From contig DAQX01000029.1 of the NCBI GenBank assembly GCA_002503055.1, positions 1-64,000 on the forward strand: a stretch of 64,000 bases of DNA, in the 5' to 3' direction. How positions within the stretch are numbered: the first letter of the stretch is position 1; each line of letters begins with the position of its first letter. Positions 34,105 through 42,543 of the stretch are shown here, one piece after another. This DNA comes from Euryarchaeota archaeon UBA86 (GTDB lineage Archaea; Thermoplasmatota; Poseidoniia; Poseidoniales; Thalassarchaeaceae). A model generated the notes under the pieces. The model was not told the origin of the DNA, searched no databases, and saw only the letters and a list, made by a program, of their open reading frames with translations. The translations under genes and the position numbers were made by a program.

Positions 34105-36714
34105 ATGTCCGAGGAACCTCTAGAGCCTCGAAAACGAGGTGAGGAGGTTGATCTAATCAAAATTCGAAGTAAACACAGACGAAGGCTACTGAGTAGACTG
34201 ACAGAAGGAGGGGCGACCGTAAGCGAACTAGCCAACGATGTTGACCTTAGAGTCCCTCATGCTTCTGCCGAGTTGAAGAGGCTGAGAAACGATGGACTAG
34301 TCTCCAGTGACCAGTCAGAAGGAAGTCGTGGTGCTAGTATGCACCTGACGCAGTTGGGTTGGGAGGCAATCCGTTCCGATGAACTATCTCGAGCTATGGA
34401 GGCAAACCCACTCCCTCCAAATTCGGAAATGTGTTGTTTGCTTTCTCGTGATGGGCCCAATCTCTTGCTCGGGGTTTTGCAACCAATTCAATCACCAATC
34501 ATTCCAATTCCAACTCGACCTCCGAGAGAGTCAGGAACGCACTCTTCTTCCACAGGAAGAGAAGGGGTCCCTTGGACCTGGGCCGTGTTCAGAGAGAGAG
34601 ATCCGCGATGGTTCGATCTTAGTACAATGGAACCTGCAATCAACATCCCCGAGCCCAATAATCCCGAGAACATCGACACATACTCTTCCCAGTCTAATAT
34701 TCTAGGATTAATTCGTGCCCGTTTATTGGACTATGAAAGACCAATAGCAATTGCTCCCGGACAATGGTTTGCTGAACCATCATTCCTACCTTCGCCTCCT
34801 CTACCAGAGAGAAATTACCATCGTGGCGAATGGGCGCTTGGTGCCTGTCACCCGAAGTCTCCTGAGGTTAGACCTAGGATGCCCATAGCCGCCGTTTTAT
34901 CTGAACGATTACCTAGGACAATGATTCTGCGAACTGCTCGATTGAACTCCCTGGTAATTGCAGATCTAGGTGGCCTTGATATCATAGGTGAAGAATATCC
35001 TCTGGGCGCTTTGGCCCATTGGATAGAACGCGCTCATCCTAGATTAGAAGAATCTGAGAGACAGCGCCGATTGCTCTCTTTAGAAAAAAGAGTCAGTAAA
35101 GGAAGAGGGAGGACCGACGACTCTACTTGGAGGAGATTCAGAGCAGATTGGGGCAATGCACAATTTGTGGAGGAAACAGACTCACTCAGACAACTCGACA
35201 TCAGAGGCCTTGGAACTGCAGCATCTCAAGCATTGATTAAGTGGGCACTAGAGGACTACAATGCCCTACCTCTAACGCTTGAAATTGGCCCACAGTCTCC
35301 TGATGATTTAGTCTCTGCAATCGCGACACATCCTAATCTCAGACTTATTCTACTGGACTCTGATTGGTCAGCCTTCTCAAGCTTCGACAAACTGGAGAGC
35401 GATCCAATCAGACCACTTCCTTGGCTCAAGCTCACTACAGAATCGGAAAGCACCCTATCCATCAGACTCTTAGATCCAATTCAATCTCAACCGACAACAG
35501 TATCGGATGACTTACAATCAAGGGCGTTAGATTCACTAGGTCCTGTTGCAGAATTACTGTCCTACTCTGAGGATGAGGATTCGGTCATCATGTCTGCAAT
35601 CTCTCAACATCCCGGCGGGAATGAAGAATGGGCAAATCAAATGGAGGCGAGATATCCACTGGCCGCATGGATTGCATCTCCTCCGAGGACTCGATGGCCT
35701 CGTTGGCAGAGACTCAGAGGAAGGTTGGATTCGGATTGGTTGGTTCTTTTGGGCCTAGATGATCTACCTCTTGAGAGACTATCTGAGATAGCAGACGAAG
35801 CGCCCGACTCAGTGTTGGGAGATTTCTCCGTTAAACTAGAACAGATCCTACGCTCTAACCCTGAAAAGGCACTGAGAATGCGCCCTGCTTCAGATCCGAA
35901 GAATGCTAGCAGAGGAGACTCCTGGGTGGCAGCCCAACTACTGTCTAATGCGCCTTGGCTCTCAGATAATCTTCACTCCGATTTAATCAGTTGGGCACTT
36001 GACGCTTGGTTGTGCCAACCTCCGATTGAATCCATGACAGCTCTTGAGGGAGTATCTTGGCTCTTCTCCTCCGAGAAACGCCAAGTCGAATTTAGACCTA
36101 TTATCGAGGGTATTCAGAGTGTTGGGTCCCGGTGCCCGGAGGGGCATGAGTTGAGGATTTGGTCGAGTCTCGCTAAGGGACTTAATGACAATTCAAAACT
36201 CACTACTATGGAATTGAAGAGTATACTGAAATTACCTCCGGGATGGTGGGGGCCAATCTCATCAGCTATCCTTTCGACAATGCTAGAGAATGAGGAATCC
36301 ACGAGCTGGATTCTGTCGAATCCAATTCCATGGTGTGCTGCTATCCTCAGACCTGTAGGAGAATCATGTGATGCCCCTGGATTGAATGACTATCGGCATC
36401 CGGGTTGTAACCCAGAGTTGTTATCCATGTTATATCGCCGACTCAGAGGAAGGAGCCAAAATGACGAACTCTCTGATTCAGCAGACTCAATCATAGATCT
36501 TCTCGATGCCTTGGACGCCGCAGCACGTGGCACACCCCCTCAACCCGGTAGGACTCACTCCTATTCTGGATGGCTAGCCCAACCTATTGAGGAGTGGCCG
36601 ATTATCGATACTGAGGCGGCTTTGTTGGGGGACCCTCATATCTCTGAGAGAATTATTCTCAGGAAATCAGGATATCGTGTCGAATTCGGCTCTCTGGGCA
36701 CTATTTCTGGCTAG
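34105..36714 (+). CDS. Large protein with N-terminal MarR/ArsR-type winged helix, unknown C-terminal region
   Basis: An 869-residue protein. Residues ~20-95 form a convincing winged helix (LIKIRSKHRRRLLSRL, ATVSELANDVDLRVPHASAELKRLRNDGLV, MHLTQLGWEAI). The remaining ~770 residues are Trp-, Ser- and Leu-rich without membrane helices, P-loop or Cys motifs. I recognise no catalytic family. AAGGAG lies 9 bp before the ATG. The divergent partners also encode winged helices and share repeat motifs in the spacer. A transcription regulator with a large sensor or scaffold region is the simplest reading. Confidence 0.72.
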   Translation: MSEEPLEPRKRGEEVDLIKIRSKHRRRLLSRLTEGGATVSELANDVDLRVPHASAELKRLRNDGLVSSDQSEGSRGASMHLTQLGWEAIRSDELSRAMEANPLPPNSEMCCLLSRDGPNLLLGVLQPIQSPIIPIPTRPPRESGTHSSSTGREGVPWTWAVFRERDPRWFDLSTMEPAINIPEPNNPENIDTYSSQSNILGLIRARLLDYERPIAIAPGQWFAEPSFLPSPPLPERNYHRGEWALGACHPKSPEVRPRMPIAAVLSERLPRTMILRTARLNSLVIADLGGLDIIGEEYPLGALAHWIERAHPRLEESERQRRLLSLEKRVSKGRGRTDDSTWRRFRADWGNAQFVEETDSLRQLDIRGLGTAASQALIKWALEDYNALPLTLEIGPQSPDDLVSAIATHPNLRLILLDSDWSAFSSFDKLESDPIRPLPWLKLTTESESTLSIRLLDPIQSQPTTVSDDLQSRALDSLGPVAELLSYSEDEDSVIMSAISQHPGGNEEWANQMEARYPLAAWIASPPRTRWPRWQRLRGRLDSDWLVLLGLDDLPLERLSEIADEAPDSVLGDFSVKLEQILRSNPEKALRMRPASDPKNASRGDSWVAAQLLSNAPWLSDNLHSDLISWALDAWLCQPPIESMTALEGVSWLFSSEKRQVEFRPIIEGIQSVGSRCPEGHELRIWSSLAKGLNDNSKLTTMELKSILKLPPGWWGPISSAILSTMLENEESTSWILSNPIPWCAAILRPVGESCDAPGLNDYRHPGCNPELLSMLYRRLRGRSQNDELSDSADSIIDLLDALDAAARGTPPQPGRTHSYSGWLAQPIEEWPIIDTEAALLGDPHISERIILRKSGYRVEFGSLGTISG

Positions 36715-37060
36715 AATTTACGATTTCTAACAACCGTGAGGTTCTTGACTACCCCCCATGGCCGTAGAATGCCCGTGCTGCAACACCGTGGTGACGAAGC
36801 CCCACGCCGGAGGAATAGTATGAACCAAGGTACCAAGCACGGGTCGCCACTTGTCGAAGACCAGTGTGACTGTCTGCAACGGAATGATCACTGGAGCAAA
36901 GCAGGTGGCCGGATTGTGAAAGGTCCCCAGATGACCGTAAGGAATGAATCATGGAACTACCCCACAATCCGACAAACGTCCCGGGGTGGGTCAGGCGCCC
37001 GAGCTTTGCTGTGAAGGCCGCCGTTACGCCCCGGGGCACACAACCACTGGAGGTGGAAAG
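36715..37060. other. 346-bp spacer with no recognised protein gene, GC-rich and structured
   Basis: Between the HTH gene and the PPAT fusion. The 240 bp of 36781-37020 have about 57% G+C, above the adjacent coding sequence. Several short frames are open on both strands but none resembles a family. Its core (36751-36991) forms the structured element listed separately. The last 55 bp hold the strong ribosome site of the next gene. Confidence 0.6.
36751..36991 (+). ncRNA. Candidate structured RNA of unknown class
   Basis: A multibranched fold can be drawn. A closing helix pairs 36751-36757 with 36984-36991 (one bulged T). Inside are 36771-36779 with 36836-36844 (CCCGTGCT/AGCACGGG plus a G-T), 36861-36866 with 36889-36894 (CCAGTG/CACTGG), and 36910-36918 with 36963-36971 (CGGATTGTG/CACAATCCG, nine perfect pairs), which encloses a GGTC/GACC hairpin. 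Size and branching would suit an RNase P-like RNA, but the GAGGAAAGTC and ACAGAA signatures are absent, and no SRP loop is seen. The strand is assumed from the neighbouring genes. Confidence 0.45.
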
Positions 37061-38077
37061 ATACACGAGGTCGGCCTAATCGGCGGCACCTTCGACCGTT
37101 TCCATATCGGACATCGCAATTTGTTTATTTCCGGATTGTCAAAATGTCAGGCCATAGAGGTCTGGATTACCGTTGACTCAATCGCTAGAAAGAAAGACAT
37201 CAGAATCAATCCCTGGGAACAAAGAGTGGAAGAAATCAAACAGGCTCTAGATGCATATTCCGAACGACTATCGTTTCATAAATTGACCAATCTACACGGC
37301 CCCGCTCCAACACATGAACAGGCAAGCGCGATTATATGCACATCAGAGACCATGTCAGAGTGTGAGGAAATTAATACAATGAGAGGCGAATCAGGACTGT
37401 CCGAACTCGAGATAATTTGCGTCGAACACACCACATCTTGGGATGACTTTCCAATTTCTAGTTCTAGAATTAGAAATGGAGAAATTGACCGAGAGGGAAA
37501 ACGCTGGATACCTGAGTCTTTCGAGACAAGCGTGATGATCATGACTTCTGAGGTTGAAGCCGAATTGAAGGATCCATTCGGAGAATTGATTCCAGGACCA
37601 GAGGATAATCCCAGTGTGGCCATGTCAGAAGTACTGGACCTGACTAAGAACTCCCACGGCCCACTAATCGCAGTAGGCGATGTTACCGTTCGGACCTTAC
37701 AAGACATCGGTAGAACGGCCGATATTGGGCTAATTGATGGTCGTACAAAGAGACAAGTTTGGGTTGGTGCCGACGGAATTGATCCTTCTCTTTATGATTT
37801 GGAATTTGAGTGTACAAGCCCTGCAGGCCAACTCACTCCTTCTTTGCTCAATTCATGCCAAACAGCAATTACTTCTTGGACCGAGGAAGACAAATCCTCG
37901 TTGATTATTGTGGAAGGTGAGGAAGATCTAGCCCCTCTTCTCCTTCATCCTCTTGCACCCATTGGCTCAGTCATTCTGTACGGTCAACCCGGTAAAGGAG
38001 TGGTAATCAGAATATGTGGAGAAGACGCTAAGCAACGCTGCCGCAGATTGCTAAGCGGATTTGCTACCAGTGAGTAA
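37061..38077 (+). CDS. coaD: Fused phosphopantetheine adenylyltransferase and DUF359 (GTP-dependent dephospho-CoA kinase)
   Basis: A 338-residue bifunctional protein for the last two steps of CoA synthesis. The N-terminal half has VGLIGGTFDRFHIGHRNLF (nucleotidyltransferase HxGH-type motif), DSIARKKDIRINPWEQRVEEI and ISSSRIRNGEI, as in archaeal PPAT. The C-terminal half has GELIPGPEDN, LIAVGDVTVRTLQDIG and IGLIDGRTKRQ of DUF359, the archaeal GTP-dependent kinase. The best start is an ATA at 37061 with GGAGGTG five bases before it, giving (M)HEVGLIGGTFD. The nearest in-frame ATG (36944) lies inside the structured RNA. Confidence 0.88.
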   Translation: MHEVGLIGGTFDRFHIGHRNLFISGLSKCQAIEVWITVDSIARKKDIRINPWEQRVEEIKQALDAYSERLSFHKLTNLHGPAPTHEQASAIICTSETMSECEEINTMRGESGLSELEIICVEHTTSWDDFPISSSRIRNGEIDREGKRWIPESFETSVMIMTSEVEAELKDPFGELIPGPEDNPSVAMSEVLDLTKNSHGPLIAVGDVTVRTLQDIGRTADIGLIDGRTKRQVWVGADGIDPSLYDLEFECTSPAGQLTPSLLNSCQTAITSWTEEDKSSLIIVEGEEDLAPLLLHPLAPIGSVILYGQPGKGVVIRICGEDAKQRCRRLLSGFATSE

Positions 38078-38608
38078 TCAAGCGGCGTCTTCTAGGGTGT
38101 GGATACCGACTCCAAAACTCACCAGAATCACCATCACAGCATAGACTCCGGGGTCGACCCATGTGGTGTTCATTGAACTCCAAACAATGTAGAACATAAC
38201 TCCAATGACAATCATCCAACTTGCCATAGTTCTTCTAATTCCATTCTCGGATGATAGAAGGCTAGATGCTACCGGTCCACTAGACAAACCTCTGAACCAC
38301 TCCGCCACACCTCCATCGAAGCACTTCTTCATACCCATGGAGCCTAGGACTAACAATGCTACACCGAGCAATGCGAATACCATGTCATCCATCACAACTC
38401 CAGAACCATCGTGTGGAATATTTGAGGCAGCACTATCTCCAGAGATGAATCCAATCCACATCACCTTGAATCCAGGAGAGTAAGCTCCGATTGTGATGTT
38501 GACAACGGTCAGTAGAAGCACCCATGCTCCTAGCACCATTGTCAAAGTAGACATGACTTGACTCGGTCTGCTCAAGGACTCTCCCCAGTCAGTTCCCTGC
38601 ATGGTCAT
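38078..38608 (-). CDS. Four-helix membrane protein of unknown function
   Basis: A 176-residue integral membrane protein with about four hydrophobic helices (TMVLGAWVLLLTVVNITIGAY, DMVFALLGVALLVLGSMG, TMASWMIVIGVMFYIVWSS, GVYAVMVILVSFGVGIHTL). An extracellular or cytoplasmic loop, FISGDSAASNIPHDGSGVVMDD, lies after the first. No family recognised. The stop abuts that of the convergent PPAT fusion gene. Downstream on the opposite side, 53 bp separate it from orc1/cdc6, which is read in the same direction. Confidence 0.7.
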   Translation of the reverse strand: MTMQGTDWGESLSRPSQVMSTLTMVLGAWVLLLTVVNITIGAYSPGFKVMWIGFISGDSAASNIPHDGSGVVMDDMVFALLGVALLVLGSMGMKKCFDGGVAEWFRGLSSGPVASSLLSSENGIRRTMASWMIVIGVMFYIVWSSMNTTWVDPGVYAVMVILVSFGVGIHTLEDAA

Positions 38609-38661
38609 CGAGGCGGCGACCTTACATCTTGGTTTAATCGTTGTCTGAGGGGGAAATCCAC

Positions 38662-39900
38662 TCAGAGTTGACTCTGTAGGTTGTATCTGCCAAGAGCAGC
38701 CTCGGCAATAAGTGGCTCAGACTCGCCCATTATCGAAATTGCATCAACACCCTTAGGTATTGCAGAGTTAACTTGCTTACTTCTTCCGCCCCGCCCTTTA
38801 CTGACATTTCTAGCCATAATTATTCCCAAGGTGTCAAGCTCATTGAGTAGCGATGAGATTCGCCTAGGTGTAAGGGCCTCGACTGAGATCTTCATACACG
38901 CGTCGCTGTATGTCCTGTAAGTTTCTCCAGTAGAGATGTTTCTCATACCATTGTCCTCATTCAACTTGATTGCAAGGACAAGCAACTTCTGATGCAGAGG
39001 CAGAGTCTTGAGCACTGGAGTGACCTGATCGTACTCCAATTGACTCTGAGCCAACCGTACATGCCTTCTATCAACAGTCTTCTGAGACCTCTGCTCGGCC
39101 TTCTGAACAGAGATGCGCAACAGGTCAAGAGCCCTGCGAGCGTCACCATGTTCCTGAGCAGCTAAGGCCGAGCAAAGCTCCAAAACTCCTTCCTCAATCA
39201 CATCTTCACGCAAGCCAGTATTGACTCGTTCACTGAGGATATCCTGGATCTCAGGAGCCCCATAGGGGTGGAATACCAAGTCCTCCTGACTCAATCTTGA
39301 GGTCACTCGTGGATCTAATTGCTGGGTGAAGTTGAGGTCATTACTGATACCAATAATGCAACACCTTGAATTCCTGAGTGAGGTATTGAGACTGGTCAAA
39401 TTGTACAGTAAACCGTCACCAGCTCTTGAGACCAGATTGTCTATCTCATCTAGCACGATGATGTGAACTCCTCCTGCTCTATCCATCCTAGAAATCAATT
39501 CCTCAAGCACTCTATCAGTGGGCCAACCCGTGAATGGAATTGGAGTATCTCCTCGCCTCCCCAACTTACTGGCAATAGTCTGTACAACTCTGTACTTTGT
39601 GTCTACATTTCGACAGTTGATTTCGTAGGTCTCAACACTCTGTCCCATCTCCTCGCCCTTGTCGAGCAACTGTCCGAGAACAAATCTAGTAACAACAGTC
39701 TTGCCAGAGCCAGGGACTCCGTAGAGCAGCATGTTAGAGGGTATGTGTCCGTTGAGGGCGTCAACTAAGTTGCGAACCAAAGACTCGACCTCATGGCCCC
39801 TATGAGGAAGCCTCGTAGGCTCGAACGCGTGATCGAATGCACGCCTATCAACAAAGAGACAATCTTGCCCGAGAATTTTCTCGAAAATGTTTCCATCCAT
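38662..39900 (-). CDS. cdc6: Orc1/Cdc6 replication initiator
   Basis: A 412-residue AAA+ initiator that marks archaeal replication origins and loads MCM. Walker A is GVPGSGKT (residues 61-68), Walker B IIVLDEIDNL, sensor I IGISNDLNF, then RVTSRLSQEDLVFHPY. A C-terminal winged helix (ALTPRRISSLLNELDTLGIIM, with a basic GRGGRSKQ wing) binds origin DNA. The gene is transcribed away from a 399-bp AT-rich spacer, the classic orc-ori arrangement. Confidence 0.96.
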   Translation of the reverse strand: MDGNIFEKILGQDCLFVDRRAFDHAFEPTRLPHRGHEVESLVRNLVDALNGHIPSNMLLYGVPGSGKTVVTRFVLGQLLDKGEEMGQSVETYEINCRNVDTKYRVVQTIASKLGRRGDTPIPFTGWPTDRVLEELISRMDRAGGVHIIVLDEIDNLVSRAGDGLLYNLTSLNTSLRNSRCCIIGISNDLNFTQQLDPRVTSRLSQEDLVFHPYGAPEIQDILSERVNTGLREDVIEEGVLELCSALAAQEHGDARRALDLLRISVQKAEQRSQKTVDRRHVRLAQSQLEYDQVTPVLKTLPLHQKLLVLAIKLNEDNGMRNISTGETYRTYSDACMKISVEALTPRRISSLLNELDTLGIIMARNVSKGRGGRSKQVNSAIPKGVDAISIMGESEPLIAEAALGRYNLQSQL

Positions 39901-40299
39901 TTTCTTTCACCTTCGGGCCAAATCACGAATACTGTCTCATCTAGGTCCGGGAACAAGATGTGTCAGCCAACGTGGATGTCAAGCGAGGATGTTGGTGGTA
40001 ATAAGACTGTCCGACAAGTTGGGAACTTGGTCGGGTTTTTCCTTTCCTATCAGTCATTATATTGGTAAGCAAAAGCATTGACATATGTAACTCCTATTTT
40101 CCTCTCAGTATAGCGTTTTTGTGATTATAATTCCGGTGTAAAAAATGCATCATTCGAGGTACTATATATGCAAATATCTTCTTCATGTAAATGTCGCCGA
40201 ATTAACTCTAAGATGATCTCCAAAAGTCACGAATTTGCAAATACTTAGAGTCCGAATCGATAATCAGAATTTTTCTATGTATAAACAAAGTTAATTTAA
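39901..40299. other. Candidate replication origin (399-bp gene-free AT-rich spacer)
   Basis: No gene is found here; the longest frames are short and unrelated to any family. The half nearer 40300 is strongly A/T-rich and could be an unwinding element. It contains an 8-bp inverted repeat ACTCTAAG (40205-40212) / CTTAGAGT (40244-40251), direct repeats TCACGAAT (39923, 40227) and TGCAAATA (40169, 40236), and a hairpin at 40010-40040. Location directly upstream of orc1/cdc6 is the main support. I did not see the textbook origin-recognition-box sequence. Confidence 0.55.
40010..40040 (+). terminator. Hairpin followed by T5, terminator-like, orphan
   Basis: CCGACAAGTT (40011-40020) pairs with AACTTGGTCGG (40024-40034, one bulged G) around a GGG loop and is followed by TTTTT (40036-40040). 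No plus-strand gene ends upstream, so either an unannotated short transcript ends here or the hairpin is an origin structural element. Confidence 0.4.
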
Positions 40300-41094
40300 T
40301 TATAAATTTCTTTGCAACGAAGCCGAACCTTTTTCGTCAATCAGCAAGCAATCTCCATCCTCAATCTGAACTATAGATTCGGGCAGTTCTGGCATTGGGA
40401 ATCCTATCTCCTCGCCCCTAGCACTGGAGTAGTTGTGAGTTACCAATACTGTCGCGTGAGGATGTCTCTGAGAGAATGCAACTACATCAGATGGGGTGTG
40501 GTGGTGAGGACTTTCTACGAAATCGGGAATTCCCATTTCAAGCAGAACAACCTGGCATCTCGAGGCCCTTTTGTCAATCTCCTCGCACGGCCCCGAGTCA
40601 CCGCAGTGCAGGAATCTGAATCCATTTGAATGAATTAATTCGTAGCCGTGTGGATCGGTCTGCTCTACATGCTCTACAGCAAATCTCTCGAATGACCAAT
40701 CAGTATCTTCTAGAGTCCCTGTCTCAGATTCAGACCACAAGATTCTCTCGTCTAGAGAATCCTCAAGACTTCCTGGGAAACCCGTGTTACACAGGTTACT
40801 CAGCAACTCCTTCCCTCCGGGCCTGAGATGGACATTGAGTGTAGACTTGAAGTCGGGATCTGAGATGAACTTCCTTTCGAGTAAAAGGAAGGGGAATCCG
40901 AAGATGTGATCGGCATGCCAGTGCGTGATGAGAATATGCCTTAGTTCACTTGGAGAGATGCCACACCTCCTCAACTGAGCGAGCACTGTTGGCGGTGTAT
41001 CTACTAGAACACATCCATCCAGTAGGGCGAGCGCATGCATCCTGCCAGGAGGCATGAATGCGTTACCCGTGCCTAGGAAGTCTATGCGCGCCAT
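40300..41094 (-). CDS. RNase Z-like metallo-beta-lactamase-fold hydrolase
   Basis: A 264-residue MBL-fold protein. It begins ARIDFLGTGNAF, has the metal motif THWHADHIFG, then FRFLHCGDSGPCEEID, a HHHTPSDVV segment and VLVTHNYSS. That order is typical of RNase Z/ElaC or related phosphodiesterases. RNase Z would trim tRNA 3' ends; many paralogues act on other phosphodiesters or phosphonates, so specificity is open. The ATG at 41094 matches the usual start; the longer frame to 41127 is rejected. Confidence 0.82.
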   Translation of the reverse strand: MARIDFLGTGNAFMPPGRMHALALLDGCVLVDTPPTVLAQLRRCGISPSELRHILITHWHADHIFGFPFLLLERKFISDPDFKSTLNVHLRPGGKELLSNLCNTGFPGSLEDSLDERILWSESETGTLEDTDWSFERFAVEHVEQTDPHGYELIHSNGFRFLHCGDSGPCEEIDKRASRCQVVLLEMGIPDFVESPHHHTPSDVVAFSQRHPHATVLVTHNYSSARGEEIGFPMPELPESIVQIEDGDCLLIDEKGSASLQRNL

Positions 41095-41217
41095 GTGCCT
41101 CGATAGGGGACCCTGACTTGACCTCATCGCATTGAATCGGTTACTAGTTCCAGCCCCCTCTCAGCATTTGTTCATAAACAGACCTTGTCTCGTCGGCTCG
41201 CCAACAGGGGAGTAATT

Positions 41218-42498
41218 ATGTCAGATTGGAGTGCTAAGAACCCCTACATCTCTAAGTTGAATGACAATCGGATTCTAAATGGCAAAGGCTCCAGAAAGGA
41301 GACTAGGCACATAGTTTTCGATTTAGGAAAATCAGGATTGGAGTACAAGGCAGGTGACGCTCTAGGAGTAATTCCTCAGTGCCCCCCTGAGTTAGTCCAA
41401 GAACTACTGGACGCTTGTGGCTTCTCTGGAGGCGAAGAGGTAGAGACGCACCTGGGTGAATGCACTATCAGAGAGGCACTGACCAACAGGTACGAAATTC
41501 ATAGGATAACAAAGAAGTGGATTGCAAATCTTGGAGATAGGCTAGCTTCTGACACACCGAATATTGAGATTAGGATAGTTGGTAGGAAGCGTGCCTCAAC
41601 AGAAGATGGTGAGCTGCTGATGGATTGGAGCGGCTCGGGAGTCGACGACGATGTGCCTGATGGATATGTCGAAATTGGCTCCGTAAGTGACCCTGCAGAA
41701 GAACTCTGGAACTCTATGATGGAGGATGCAGATGCCATGGAGGACTACATTTGGTCTAGAGACTATATCGACGGATTAACCGACTTCGGCCACATCGGAT
41801 TCACTCCTCAGCAATTTGTCGATGGCATGGACAGACTCAAGCCTAGACTTTACTCAATCGCGAGTAGTCCTGACTTCGAGCCGGGTACCGTTCATCTCAC
41901 TGTGGCCATCGTCAGATACCACCACCATGATAGAGACAGAACCGGCCTTTGCACTGGATACTTGGCCGACCGCTGCGATGTGAATGATTCCGAGATTGGA
42001 GTATTCATGTCACCGACTCGTTCGTTCGTTTTACCAGAGGACGACTCGACTGACATAATTATGGTTGGCCCGGGAACTGGAATAGCTCCGTTTAGAGCGT
42101 TCCTTCAGCAAAGACAAGTGAACGGCTCGACAGGACGAAACTGGTTGTTCTTCGGAGACTGGACAGAGGAAGGCGAGTATCTCTATCGCGATGAAATGGA
42201 GGCTTGGACAGAGTCGGGACTGATTGACCGCCACGATCTCGCTTGGTCCCGTGCCGGCCCGGACAAGGTATATGTCCAGCACCTGATGAAGAAGAATGGC
42301 GAGGAAATCTGGAATTGGATAGACAATGGAGCATACTTCTATGTCTGCGGCGACAAGAACTACATGGCCAGAGATGTACACTCCACACTCATCGAAATCT
42401 GCTCACAATACGGCGGAATGTCGGAAGAAGATGCAAAGGAGTTCGTCGAGACCGGCCTGATGAAGACCGAGAAGCGATATCTGCGCGATGTATACTGA
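41218..42498 (+). CDS. CysJ-like NADPH-flavin reductase lacking the flavodoxin domain
   Basis: A 426-residue FAD/NADPH diflavin-reductase core. It resembles the alpha subunit of sulfite reductase and P450 reductase from the connecting domain onward: GLEYKAGDALGVIPQCPPELV, MDRLKPRLYSIASSPDF (FAD), GLCTGYLADR, MVGPGTGIAPFRAFLQQRQ (NADPH), YFYVCGDKNYMARDVHSTL, and the terminal RYLRDVY. The FMN/flavodoxin domain is absent, so it needs a separate flavodoxin or another acceptor. Its electron partner is unknown. Start at 41218 excludes a basic upstream frame. Confidence 0.9.
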   Translation: MSDWSAKNPYISKLNDNRILNGKGSRKETRHIVFDLGKSGLEYKAGDALGVIPQCPPELVQELLDACGFSGGEEVETHLGECTIREALTNRYEIHRITKKWIANLGDRLASDTPNIEIRIVGRKRASTEDGELLMDWSGSGVDDDVPDGYVEIGSVSDPAEELWNSMMEDADAMEDYIWSRDYIDGLTDFGHIGFTPQQFVDGMDRLKPRLYSIASSPDFEPGTVHLTVAIVRYHHHDRDRTGLCTGYLADRCDVNDSEIGVFMSPTRSFVLPEDDSTDIIMVGPGTGIAPFRAFLQQRQVNGSTGRNWLFFGDWTEEGEYLYRDEMEAWTESGLIDRHDLAWSRAGPDKVYVQHLMKKNGEEIWNWIDNGAYFYVCGDKNYMARDVHSTLIEICSQYGGMSEEDAKEFVETGLMKTEKRYLRDVY

Positions 42499-42543
42499 CG
42501 ACTCTCCGCATTGCTCATACAGCGTCTGCCGGAGCGCAACGAT

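Noticed and set aside
36758..36823. Short frame MAVECPCCNTVVTKPHAGGIV, a possible mini zinc-finger protein
   Set aside because: Only 21 residues with one CxxC-like pair; it lies inside the GC-rich structured segment where several frames are open by composition. No ribosome site was seen.
36751..36991. Naming the structured RNA as RNase P RNA or SRP RNA
   Set aside because: The GAGGAAAGTC/ACAGAA core of RNase P and the GGAAG...AGCAG loop of SRP RNA are not present on either strand.
36749..37066. Open frames of 92-105 residues on both strands across 36.75-37.07 kb
   Set aside because: No family resemblance, raised GC content, and base-paired helices explain the constraint better than coding.
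40082..40093. CATATGTAACTC near the origin resembling the TGTAACTA operator at 34 kb
   Set aside because: A single partial copy in AT-rich DNA is within chance expectation.
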